DNA from: Rana temporaria
Taxonomy: Eukaryota; Chordata; Amphibia; Anura; Ranidae
NCBI RefSeq assembly: GCF_905171775.1
Contig: NC_053490.1
Span: 151,472,469 to 151,536,468, forward strand
Length of the DNA stretch: 64,000 nt
Reading direction: 5' to 3'
Shown in pieces: positions 9,523 through 19,921 of this stretch. Each line of letters begins with the position of its first letter. Position 1 is the stretch's first letter. The position numbers were made by a program, and so were the translations under genes. The notes beneath the pieces were generated by a model, which was not told where the DNA came from, did not search any database, and saw only the letters and a program-made list of their open reading frames with translations.

Positions 9523-10430
9523 TTTTGGATGATGTTACTCCTGTAATGCTTCAATAAATATTTTCTATGAAAAATATAAAGCTGTCGAGTTGCCGGCCTG
9601 TACTTTCTATGGGTCACTTGTGAGCTTAATTAGCCAGAGCACCGAATACTCGACACACAAACTATACTATATAGCATTAGAGCTTGGGTGAGTTTTCCTC
9701 TTGTAAAGATATAACTGTGCTCAAATCTCAATAGCTTGTACATGTATTTGAACTATCAGGTGCTAAAGGGGTGTAACTCCATTTTAACAATACAAATTTT
9801 GGATGGACCCCCTACACACTGCCACGCCATTCCAAGCAAACTATGCAATGAAAAAAACAGGGATATTTAGTTAAGCTGACCAACTGCGCCAAAGTAATCC
9901 CTCTTATGGCCAGTCCTACACTGCTTTGCAATTGCAAATGCTAAGGTGGACACCATGTCAACATGGGGCATAAAGACTCAAGGAGTGGGAGAGCTACTAG
10001 GTTCAGATCTGGTCATTGACCTGCAATACAACAGAGAAAAGATATACCTGTGCTCAAATCCCAATAGCTTGTACATGTATTGGAACTATAAGGTGCTTCA
10101 TGTACAAGCTATTGGGATTTGAGCACAGGTATATCTCTTCTCTGTTGTAACGCAGGTCAGATCTGAACCTAGTAGTTGTCCCCCACCTTGGGTCTTTATG
10201 CCCGATGTTGGCATGGTGTTCATCTTAGCATTTACAGTGGCTTATTGCAGTACATGTGAACTAAATATCCCTGTTTTTTCATTGCATAGTTTGCTTGGAA
10301 GGGTGTGACTGTGTGCAAAGGGTCCATCCAGAATTTGTAGTGTTAAAACACCCCTTTAGCTTCTGATAGTTCAAATACATGTACAAGCTATTGGGATTTG
10401 AGCACAGGTATATATTTTCTCTGTCAAAAT

Positions 10431-10757
10431 AACCAATTGGATACTGCTGCTTTTTCCCAAAACAAATTACCACTCAGTGCCTTTCATTTTTTTTTTTGAA
10501 GGATATCAGAGAGGTGGGGGCTGACAGGGCCATGACCATGAAGCATAGTGTGTCCATTTCATCAGAAACCAGCTGAAATGTGATCAGTGTGTAGCCAGCT
10601 TTAACATTCCACTAGCTCTGTATACTTACCCCTTGCATCAGGATCCTCTGTGTGTCTCTAACAATATCATAAGGCTTTACGATCCCAAACCCAGAGCAGA
10701 CTGCCCTGGAAACATATTAAACCTACTATTTGCTTTTAAAGTTATAGCCATATTAGT
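10431..10757. other. Intergenic, nothing recognised
   Basis: No gene; a short poly-T at 10489-10497 only. Confidence 0.5.
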
Positions 10758-10763
10758 GTGGCA

Positions 10764-10848
10764 GAGACTGATGTGAATGTACAATAAACTCTATATGTAA
10801 AGCACTGCATTAATTGATGCTGCTATGTAAGTGTAGCACTACCAATGT
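10764..10848 (+). mobile_element. L2-like 3' tail, degenerate
   Basis: ACTGATGTGAATGTACAATA, then TGTAAAGCACTGCATTAATT and GCTGCTATGTAAGT keep the order of the L2-like tail seen at 3885-3978. Confidence 0.5.
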
Positions 10849-12970
10849 AGGAGCTTCTGGTGACCGGCTGTCCTACTCCTGCACAGCCAGGTAACGCGCA
10901 TTCTCTGCTCGCTTCCAAACACAAGAAGTCATTTCATTGACTTTGTTTTGATGTTTTATTAGGGTTAACAGCTTGGATGGGGTGATGGGATTAATGGAAT
11001 GCCCAACGTGAATCAAAGAACAACAAAAGGGGACAACTTTTTTCCTCTGTACAAAAGATCATAGATCATACTTCCTTTCCTGTGCTCACACAGTCTTTCA
11101 TGGATCAGTAGCAAAAGTCTGTTACAGACTAGGAGCTCTTAGCCCCTCTTACAATGCAGGAGTGTGTCCTTTCTTTATGTAAAACTGCTTCTAGCTCTAC
11201 TGCTTGCAGGCACTACCAGCCCTCCTGGCTGCTCTAAAGATCTCTTATGGCAAGAATAAAAGGTTTAAGGACAATGCTGTCCTTTTTAGAAAGCTTGCTA
11301 CATGTGGTAGTCTCTTCCCTTAAAAATCCCTGGGTGTGCTGACGTACTCACTGTGCCTGTGTAGGCCCAGCCTGGAGATAAAGATCCCCCTAGACCTAGG
11401 GGATCCCTCCTAGGCCACCGACAGCCTCCTTAGCACTCCATCTTCCACCTGACTCCCCTACTAGCATGACTCATCTATATTTAAGGGTTGTCCTAGCCAC
11501 TCTGCCAGGACAATATCACTGGGTATTGACCAGGTTCCCTCTCAAGTATACAAAGCAACCCTCTGCCCACTAATTTCTAGAAGTTTCTCCAAACTTCCAG
11601 ATCCAGAGTGAGGTACCAGAGACAAGCCTCTGTGAGTCATCCAACCTCTTTCAGCTTTCAGCTGCTGCAGAGAGCCACACAGGGAATACTTCTGTAACTG
11701 CCGCCTCTGCCCAGCTGTACCGATTCCCCCAGCTGTTCTGGCCCCCTCTGTGTGCTCAGGCCCCCTACAGGAGGACCAGTGCCCCCCCCCCTATCAGCGG
11801 CCCTGATAGCAATGCTCTCTACTAGCCTCATGTAACATGTTCTCAGTTTTGTATTGTCTTCTGCAACATATCCCTAACCAAAAATGTGGCATATTCACAC
11901 TCTCTGATCCTAATTTTCTCCATTAGGTATGCAGTTTCTGACAGTCCTCTCAAGCATTTTGTTTATTAAACGTTATGTGAGAACTTTTAGTGATGTCAGG
12001 GGCCACATTTGAGGCCCCCCATTAGCTCATAAGTAAACAATCACTGTATGTAGTTTAGTCAGGATTAGGAAAAAGGGAGCTTGTATCTTTGAAAGGCAAA
12101 TCAGCTTTGGCAGCTCGCAGCTTAGTCTGGGCTCACAGCTTCCTGTTAAAGGGCCTCCAGATACAAGAATTCCTGGTGGTTCTCTGGCCATAGTCAGATT
12201 GGAAACCCAAAGACAGTACATGACCAGCAAGCTTTCTCTGGGTTTTAGGAGAATCACTGGCTTATATCTGTTTATTTATCAAAGAATATTTGAAAAGCTA
12301 CCAAATGTTTCCTAATTCTCATTCATGTCCACCTGAATGAAATCATCACCTGAAATCTGACACTTCCCGCACTTTCACCGCTATGTGATATCTTTATAAA
12401 TGGACCCCTGGTGTTGATCTCTCTTTATCAAAGGCATTAGTTGGCACAGGCAATGGGAGAGGTAAACATTTACTATACCACCACCCCCTCCATGTGAATG
12501 TGTATGGGGTACTCATTCACAAAAAAAAGATGGCACCTAGAAATAAAGACACCCAAATGTTTGACAAGTCCTTCATTAAGAAAATAAAAATCCCCTAAAA
12601 AAAAAGCCCTTGTTGTAAATCCATCATCAATTATGACAACTTGCCAAAAGAAAAAGTTGACCCGATGACACTAGCTGAATGACAGCTCCCCAAGCTGTCA
12701 TCATCTATATAAGGGAAGAAGGGGTGACATCATTGACCAAATATGGCCATGTTCATATTTGTTCAATGTCATTGATGTCACCGCTATCCCGATTCCTTTT
12801 GCTTTTATAGTTTATAACAATTTGGGGAGCTTCACACACCCACAACTTCCTTAGGAACCAGTGACAGTTATAATCTTTCATATATACTGTAGAAGCAATA
12901 AAAATGTAATCTTATATATGACACACGATTAATGCCGAACAGGGGGCCCGAAATGGTTAAAGTTCAGATA
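10849..12970. other. No gene found; possible old retroelement remnants
   Basis: No long ORF. 10849-11840 is richer in C and runs of short CT tracts, and begins near TGTAGCACTACC, so a solo LTR was considered, but no matching end or TSD was found. 12726-12781 is an imperfect palindrome (GTGACATCATTGACC mirrored by CAATGTCATTGATGTCAC). Confidence 0.4.
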
Positions 12971-12971
12971 T

Positions 12972-13112
12972 TCGCCTGAACGCCCAAACAGCCAAAGTTT
13001 GGTCCAAACCTAGGTACAGACCAAACCATTTGCACTTCCCAAATTGTGATCATATCCCATCTTAAGCACATTCTCTCCAGGCAGAATCATTTTATTTCTG
13101 TAGTTTTTCCTC
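12972..13112. repeat. Dispersed segment with inverted copies inside the hAT at 15426
   Basis: The stretch from CGCCTGAACGCCCAAACAGC through TGATCATATCCCATCTTAAG to ATCATTTTATTTCTGTA reappears inverted at 15667-15786, and its first part again at 15545-15580. Confidence 0.7.
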
Positions 13113-13516
13113 ATAACTGAGACCGTTTGGGTCCCATATTCATTTTTATTTTCGGGATTATCTCCAACTCAAGGACATTCTTCCTGAGGATTGATGATCA
13201 ATTAGTGTCATCTACTAGGACCACCAGATCCTTTTCTATCCTCTCTTCTCCCAGAGTTTCTACCCCCCTAGCAAGTAACGTACATGCATATTTTTACTTT
13301 TAATTTTTCAATATTACTAATCTGTCATATAGCTTCCCAGCCCTCGATTTTACCTAGGTCCTCTTGTACAGGGCCTCAGCCTTTGCACAGGTACAGAAGA
13401 GGAAGTGTTATTAAAGTGCAAACACAGAGTCTGCGCTAGGTGCACAGCGGAACCCCATACCATTACTGAGATGTAGCAGAGATACGCTAGACAGGTGGAG
13501 AGGGCATTGACTCTGT

Positions 13517-14040
13517 GGGCCAGATTCACATAGGTTAGCGGATCTTTAGATTTTCCCAGCGTGCATTGCTCCAAATGACGTCGCAAGGACGTCATTGGTT
13601 TTTGACGTTTACGTAAATTACGTCCATCCGTATGCGCAAACGACTTACGCAAACAAAGTAAAAAATTAAAATTTCATCGCGGGAACGACGGCCATACTTA
13701 ACATTGGCTGCACCTCATAGAAGCAGGGGTAACTATACGCCGGAAAAACCTGAACGCAAACAACGTAAAAAAAAAAGCGCCGGGCGGTCGTTCGTTTCGG
13801 AATCGACGTATCTCCTCATTTGCATAATCGTCGCGTAAATAAACCGAAACGCCACCTAGCGGCCGGCCTGGAATTACAGCCTAAGATCCGACGGTGTAAC
13901 ACAGTTACACCTGTCGGATCTTAGGCATATCTATGCGTAACTGATTCTATGAATCAGTCGCATAGATACGACCGGCACAATTCAGAGATACGACGGTGTA
14001 TCAGGAGATACACCGTCGTATCTCTATGTGAATCTGGCCC
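13517..14040. mobile_element. GGGCCAGATTCAC-family MITE, TSD TGT
   Basis: TIRs GGGCCAGATTCACAT and ATGTGAATCTGGCCC with TGT at 13514-13516 and 14041-14043. The double hairpin (GATACGACGGTGTATC...) is at the right end, so this copy is in the opposite orientation to 3151-3775. Confidence 0.8.
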
Positions 14041-14424
14041 TGTGTGTCCCTCCTATATGCAACAGTACTTGTGGTGGTGTATATTAACATCAGAGGAGTT
14101 GACCAGAGAGGAATTATCTGTTCAAGTAAAGGTACCCTAGACCCTTGCTTGGTGCCCAGTGAGGAGGGAAAAATGGAGGAGTTGACAACCACAACACTAC
14201 TCTATCCCTACATACTGATTTCAAGTCTTTGCCCTGCCTAGTTTCATATTATCAGCAAACACATTTTTAATAAATAAATTAAAAGAAATAATAAATGGAT
14301 TCAGTAATATTGCAGATTTTTTTCCCTATCCGTAAGGCTTCACAAACATTTTTAAAAACAGCCACTTTCAGTAGTGTCTGGTGTTTTATTTTACAAATCA
14401 TGTAAACATGTACAATGCTGTAAA

Positions 14425-14493
14425 ACGGCCTACGCGTTACGGACATTAGTCATTAGCCACAATTAAGGACTAATGTACATAACGCGTAGGCTG
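14425..14493. mobile_element. Foldback core with CGCGTAGGC arms, degenerate HHR-like
   Basis: GCCTACGCGTTA (14428) is mirrored by TAACGCGTAGGC (14481), with GGAC.TAATG blocks between. It resembles the centre of the foldback at 44510 (CACTAATGTAGTG with ACATGTCGGCGG) and is followed by AATAAAG at 14501. The HHR core is not readable here, so I infer only a shared origin. Confidence 0.45.
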
Positions 14494-14507
14494 TTTACTG
14501 AATAAAG

Positions 14508-15417
14508 AAATACTATTTTTTTGGATGCCATTCTAAGTGCCGACCATCCCTTTTTCCTTACTGAAATACATTTCTGTGGCTAGAATAACTGAACAATATA
14601 GCCAATAGAATATGTTTGCATGCATACGCTTATAAATGCCATGCACGTGTAATTGCGTGGGAAAATGTGCATTTTTCTAAGCTAATTTTTATGCCAGAAA
14701 GTGTATAATTGAATATGCCTATGTGGCTTAGAATGGATCTTTCAATTTAGAAGTATTTCTAAAGCACATGTACCTATAATTTGTTTTGATGTTATTATAG
14801 GTATTTTTTTTAACATTCCAAGTTTATTAAAGTCATACTTGAATAAGAGGTTATTAGCAGATGCAACTGCTTGTAATGCAATAATATGAAACAGATAGTG
14901 ACATCTCATAGTACATAGATCGGTGAACCTCATTATGATGGTAATCAGGCTATAACTATAACTATTGATGAAATCATCATAGTCATCTAATAGTCCTATG
15001 CATATCTGTGCATATCTGTCTGAGCTGGTAGACTTTTTGAATCGTGTAAGCACTGAATTCCTGTGAGAGTGAGACTATGATGTTATTGAATTCTATATGG
15101 GTTCCGATAAGCTGCCTATTTTGCTGTTATTAACTAGTAACGTAAGAGAAGAAAAGAAGAAAAAGTCAGATCATAGTAAAAGAGAAAAGTGGCAATAGAT
15201 ATGTGTCTCTGAGCATAGAAAGCCATGTTAACGTCCATGAGACCAGGTAAAATGTCTTTATAATTACTTGAAACTGAGTTTTCTAGGTGTGCAGGGCTAA
15301 GAGACTGTCCTAATAAGCTCTGGAAATTTTGAAGATTAGCCATGGTTGCCATGTCTTGTGGAATCTATCAACCATCTATCATAGATGCCAGAGACCTTAT
15401 GCAGCCATTCTGCAATG
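14508..15417. other. Intergenic, no gene supported
   Basis: AT-rich. Two minus-strand frames of 103 and 72 codons (14742-15053, 15134-15352) have no recognisable domain and no supporting context. Confidence 0.4.
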
Positions 15418-15425
15418 GACGGAAC

Positions 15426-16104
15426 CAGGGGCGGACTGACAACTCATGGGGCCCCCGGACAATAGGTCACAATTAGGAATATCTGTCATGATTATACTTT
15501 CATACCTTATAGCCTAACTAATTGTCTTTCAAGAACAATTTCTTAGGTTTGGACCAAACTTTGGCTGTTTGGGCGTTCAGGCAATAGATTATGGGGCCAC
15601 ACAGTATACACACACACACATACAGTATGCAAACACAGCATACACACATGGTTATGAGGAACGAATACAGAAATAAAATGATTCTGCCTGGAGAGAAGGT
15701 GCCTAAGATGGGATATGATCACAATTAGGGAAGTGCAAACGGTTTGGTCTGGACCTAGGTTTGGACCAAACTTTGGCTGTTTGGGCCCCCCAGGCAATAG
15801 ATTATGGGGCCACACAGTATACACACACACACACACACACATACAGTATGCATACACAGCATACACACACAGTATACATACACACAGAATACACATACAC
15901 ACACTGAAAAGTTACTGGAGAGGCGGGGCAGCTATAATCTTGGGATTTTTAGACCAAAAGGATGTCGGTAAGGGACATTTCAGGGACATATGTAAAAAAA
16001 CACAGATTTTTACATACTGTCCCTGGTTTTACTGAGGCTGGTAACCCTGATGCCTAGTGGTATTGGGGCAGTGCCCGATTGCACGAATGGTCAGCCCGCC
16101 TCTG
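15426..16104. mobile_element. Nonautonomous hAT element, TSD GACGGAAY, with captured sequence
   Basis: TIRs CAGGGGCGGACTGAC (15426) and GTCAGCCCGCCTCTG (ending 16104) with TSDs GACGGAAC (15418-15425) and GACGGAAT (16105-16112). The interior has two tandem-like copies of TTTGGACCAAACTTTGGCTG plus TATGGGGCCACACAGTATAC (about 15550 and 15762) and (CA)n tracts. It also includes a 70-bp block identical to 16765-16832 and an inverted block from 12972-13112. Confidence 0.85.
15823..15905. repeat. (CA)n-rich microsatellite
   Basis: Runs of ACACAC separated by CAGTATAC and CAGCATAC words, inside the hAT element. Confidence 0.85.
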
Positions 16105-16214
16105 GACGGAATCCGCTGAGACCTCCAATGAAGTGGAATTAAAGACTTAGCTGCGTTTAATAGGTGTCTTGACATAGAGTGCGTGTATCTCTTTAGTGAG
16201 ACATTGGTGATATG

Positions 16215-16500
16215 CTATTATAGGTATTTATATAGTGCTGTCAATTTACACAGTACTTTACATATGTACATATATTCTACATTGACAGCAGTCCCCGCCC
16301 CCAAGGAACTCACAATCTAAGGTGAAGTCCGCTAACTTACATTTATGCAGATGTGAAATGCTAACAGCTTATATCTAGTTTGCTAGGGCTACATAACCTA
16401 CGGCTAAATAACCTTCCAGCTTGTCTTTGGAGTGTGGGAGGAAACCTGAGTACCTGGAGGAAACTCACACAGGCACAAGTAGGACTCCAGGCAGGAAATG
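16215..16500 (-). mobile_element. L2-like retroelement 3' part, rearranged
   Basis: Reading the plus strand: GGTATTTATATAGTGCTGTC, AATTTACACAGTACTTTACA, CCCAAGGAACTCACAATCTA, then (after an unrelated insert with GCAGATGTGAAATGCTAACA) GTCTTTGGAGTGTGGGAGGA and AACCTGAGTACCTGGAGGAA. This is the minus-strand L2-like 3' region. The insert is one arm of a local inverted repeat with 16694-16735. Confidence 0.6.
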
Positions 16501-16735
16501 GCATGGCATGGTTGGCTAGCTATGTGGAAATGCTAGCCACTTGGCTACTATGCTGTCCCAATATTACAACAGAGTTCCCCAAAGTCTTTGGATGGAAGAA
16601 ATGCCACTCAAATGGTTAAAAGAGAACAGCAGGTCAACGGCTATTTTAGTATATCCCACTGGTGCTCATCACAGAAACAATTTAGTATTTATCTAGCAAA
16701 CTAGATATAAGCTGTTAGCATTTCACATCTGCATG
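16346..16735. repeat. Local inverted repeat, about 41-bp arms
   Basis: GCAGATGTGAAATGCTAACA...CTAGTTTGCTAG (16346-16387) is repeated as its reverse complement at 16692-16733, with about 300 bp between. Confidence 0.75.
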
Positions 16736-16832
16736 TAAAGCAAAAAAAACATTGCTGTTCCAGGATTATCTGTCATGATTATACTTTCATACCTTATAGC
16801 CTAACTAATTGTCTTTCAAGAACAATTTCTTA

Positions 16833-17597
16833 TATTCCAAAAGCCTGCATCCTTTTACCACAGTAGTGTGTATAAGCTGGATATCCATAGCTTAGGCTCT
16901 TATTTCTAATACAAATGTTCTCTGAAATTCTTCTAAGCAGTAATATTCGGTTAAGGTGTGGGCATTAGTGCTAATTTTCTTCAAGCTTTCCTAAATACCC
17001 TGGGTGCTTTTCTTTTCTCTATCAGCTACCTAAGAAATAATCGTAGTGGCACATGTGACAATATTGTGAAATGTCACATCTGTTCCCAGATACTAACTGC
17101 ATGTACAAACATGAACACACTTTTGCACAGTTGACAACAGCATGTGTAAGTGTGCTAAAGTGCCATCACAAAGTGTTAAAATTCTCAGCCAAGTGTATAA
17201 CAGACACAGGCTCTAGAAGATTCACTTGTATATAATAGTGTCTGTAAATTCCTCCTCCGCATGGCTGTGACCTATGATCATTATAATTTGTTTTCAGTTA
17301 TAGTCCAAAGCACAGATGACAGCTGAAAATCAATAAAAAAAGAAATGTAATCAGCGTAATCAGCTGCCAGTAGCTGATAAAGTGATAGGTGATAAGCAGA
17401 TGGATTCAGAAGAGATGAATTATTTTTTATAGGATTTTTTACTTTACGGATATTCATCACACATGATGCATGGATTGATTTTTTGGGTTTATAACTGAAG
17501 GATTCTATATATTCATAATGGTAAAATAATCCTAACTGGTAAAAAACATGCAAAATGTTTTGGGCAATTTATGTGATTTTAGGAAAAAAATATTTTA
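16833..17597. other. Intergenic, no gene supported
   Basis: No ORF with recognisable content and no TIR seen. Confidence 0.45.
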
Positions 17598-17740
17598 GGC
17601 CCAGATTCACGTAGATCGGCGCATCTTTGAGCGGGCGTAACGTATCCTATTTACGTTACGCCTCCGCAACTTAGACGGGCAAGTGCAGTATTCTCAAAGC
17701 ACTTGCTCCAGTCATTGCGGCAGCGTAGTGTAAATAGGTG
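17598..17740. mobile_element. Truncated GGCCCAGATTCAC-family MITE
   Basis: Left terminus GGCCCAGATTCACGTAGATC, then ACGTTACGCC blocks and GCACTTGC; broken off before the other terminus. Confidence 0.65.
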
Positions 17741-17744
17741 GTAG

Positions 17745-19365
17745 ATAATCACTTCTGGGTTTTTTATTTTTTCCTTAAAAAAAAGACTGAAAATTTTGAA
17801 AAAAAAATACTAGTTTCTGTCAGTAAATTTTGTAAATAAGTAATTTTTCTGCTTCACTGATGGACGCTGATGAGGCAGCACTGATGGGGGCTGATAGGCT
17901 GCAGTGATGAGGTGGCACTTATGGGCACTGATTAGCTGGCACTGATGAAGAGGCACTGATATGCCAAACTTATGGGCACTGATAGGTGGCACTCATGAGC
18001 ACTGATGTGGGCCATTATAGGGCACTGATAGGCAGAACTGGTGGGCACAGATAGGCAGCATGGATGGGTGGCACTGATGGGCATTGATGGGTGGCATTAA
18101 TGGGGAGCAGTGATGGGCATTGATGGGCAGCAGTGATGGGCATTGATGGGTGGCACTGATAGCCAGCACTGACTGTTATCACTTGTAAGCACGGATTACT
18201 GGCACTTGTGGGCACTGATCACTGCCACTTGTGGGCACTGGTGGGCACTGATTGCTGGCAGTGGTGGACACTCATTACTGGCACTAGTGGGCACTTAAAT
18301 GTAATCAGGGCACTGATCACCGCCCGCCGCGTGCCTCGTGAGGGCGCCCGCGGGTCATGCAAACTCAATGTTCCTGGGCGGCCCGCGATTGCGGTTGGCA
18401 AATGCAGAGCAGGGGGATGTCTTTGTAAACAAGGCATTCCCCTGTTCTGCATAGTGACACGTCAGGGAGACTACTGTTTCTTGTGATCGGAAACAGTGAT
18501 CGCTGATGTGTCACTGGTAGCTCCTCCCCCTAACCATTAGAATTACTCCATAGGACACACTTAACCCCTTCAACGCCACCTCGTGATTAACCCCTTCACT
18601 GTCAGTGTCATTTTCACAGTAATCAGTGCATTTTTTTAGCACTGATCGCTGTAAAAATTACAATGATCCCAAAAATGTGTCAAAAGTGTCTGATGTGTCT
18701 GCCATAAAGTCACAGTCATGATATAAAAATGCAGATAGCCGCCATTACTAGTAAAAAAAAAAAATAATAATAAAAATGCCATAAAACTATCCCCTATTTT
18801 GTAGACGCTATAACTTTTGCGCCAACCAATAAATATACGCTTATGGCAATTTTTTAATCAAGAATCATACATACATATCGGCCTAAACTGAGAAAAATTT
18901 TGATTTTTTTTTTAATTGGGGATAATTATTATTATAAAAAGTACAAAATATTGAATTTTTTTCAAAATTGTCGCTCTATTTTTGTTTATAGCGCAAAAAA
19001 TGAAAACCGCAGAGGTGATTAAATACCACCAAAATAAATCTCTATTTGTGGGCAAAAAAGAACGTCTATTCTGTTTTGGAGCCACGTCGCACGACCGTGC
19101 AATTGTCAGTTAAAGTGACGCAGTGCCGAATTGCAAAAAGTGCTCTGGTCCGGGGCTTAAGTGGGTAAAGAGACATGGCCGCGGCTCTTTAAAGAGATGG
19201 GGTTCGCTCTGTGTCCTAGCAACATGGTGCGGGCCACTATCGCCACACTGCGCACCTCCGTGGACGTGCAAAAGTGGTCGTTCTGGGAAGCCATCATATG
19301 ATATCCACCCAGAACAAAAACCGCACTGCCCAGCCGTCATTTGATGGTGGGTGGGCGGTAAGTGG
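17745..19365. mobile_element. TTAA-family repeat (CCACTT type) with GGCACTGATGG minisatellite
   Basis: Right end AAGTGGTTAA with TTAA at 19366-19369. Diagnostic interior words: ACCCCTTCACTGTCAGTGTC, CCTATTTTGTAGACGCTATA, GCCACGTCGCACGACCGTGC. The left 450 bp is an expanded degenerate minisatellite. The left terminus is uncertain. Confidence 0.7.
17860..18305. repeat. Degenerate minisatellite (GGCACTGATGGGCACTGATG-like)
   Basis: About 20 imperfect 10-20 bp units built on GGCACTGATG and GGGCATTGATGGG. It creates His/Cys/Pro-rich spurious frames on the minus strand. Confidence 0.85.
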
Positions 19366-19383
19366 TTAAAAGGTCCACTTTAA

Positions 19384-19917
19384 AGGCATAGTTCACCTTT
19401 ACCAAAAAAATTTCAATGCAGATGAGCGGTGTCTGCAGTACAAACAACTGTGCAGCTTTGACCAAAGTTAACTAATGCCCTTGCTATAGGTGTAGGATAT
19501 TTATATACCTAATGGAGCCTGACTGAAAAACCTCCTATTCTGTCTTGTTGCTAGGATGTAGCTAAAAAACTCACAGCCGTAACTGTTCACCTTCCCCATC
19601 ATAGGAGCAAGCTCAGCTACTGCATCAGGGTGAGTTAGCACATATGAGGGGATTTGAATCAGAAAACAAAAACACATCCCTGTGAAGGTGGAGGTGAACA
19701 GTAACAGCTGTGAGTTTCTTAGCAACGTCCTAGCAACAAGAAAGGATGAGATAATGAGATCTCTGGGAGTTTGTGAGTCGAGCTTCATTAGGTACATAAA
19801 TGGCCTGCACCTATAGCAAGGGCATTATTCAACGTTAGTCAAAGCTGCACAGTTTGTTTTTATCTACAGATGACCCTTATCTGCATAGGCAGTTTTTCCT
19901 GAAGATGAGCTATGCCT
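19384..19917. mobile_element. TTAA-flanked T2-like MITE
   Basis: TTAA at 19380-19383 and 19918-19921. Ends read TTAAAGGCATAGTTCACC and GAGCTATGCCTTTAA, matching the TTAAAGGRR-like end. Interior mirror pieces: AACTGTGCAGCTTTGAC (19446) and GTCAAAGCTGCACAG (19839), AGGTGTAGGATATTTATATAC and its mirror. Confidence 0.8.
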
Positions 19918-19921
19918 TTAA

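Larger units (their letters stand above)
9028..9704 (+). mobile_element. 5'-truncated Penelope-like element (PLE), 12-bp TSD
   Basis: AAAGATATAACT is found at 9016-9027 and 9705-9716. The intact unit-X copy reads AAAGATATACCTGTGCTC (10037 onward), so the empty site is known. The insert holds the end of a PLE protein (9029-9233), about 250 bp of spacer, an HHR-like motif (9484-9522), an AATAAA box (9553-9558) and about 145 bp of tail. The 5' part, including the reverse transcriptase, is missing, consistent with target-primed truncation. Confidence 0.85.
8083..10430. repeat. Unit-X tandem repeat with an inverted last copy, interrupted twice
   Basis: Unit X begins near TGGATGGACGCTCTGC (8091) and continues through AATGAAAAAAACAGGGATAT, AAGCTGACCAACTGCG and GGTTCAGATCTGGTCA. 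A second copy starts near 9815, and an inverted one runs from about 10098 to 10425. Removing the hAT (8171-8834) and the PLE (9028-9704) leaves roughly 360-bp units. Copy 2 and the inverted copy meet at an axis near 10088. The unit shows no coding potential. Confidence 0.7.

Noticed and set aside
10841..11813. Possible solo LTR beginning TGTAGCACTACC
   Set aside because: No matching CA end with a flanking 4-6 bp duplication, no primer-binding or polypurine context.
14742..15352. Two adjacent minus-strand ORFs as one protein
   Set aside because: Different frames, a stop-rich gap, no recognisable domain.
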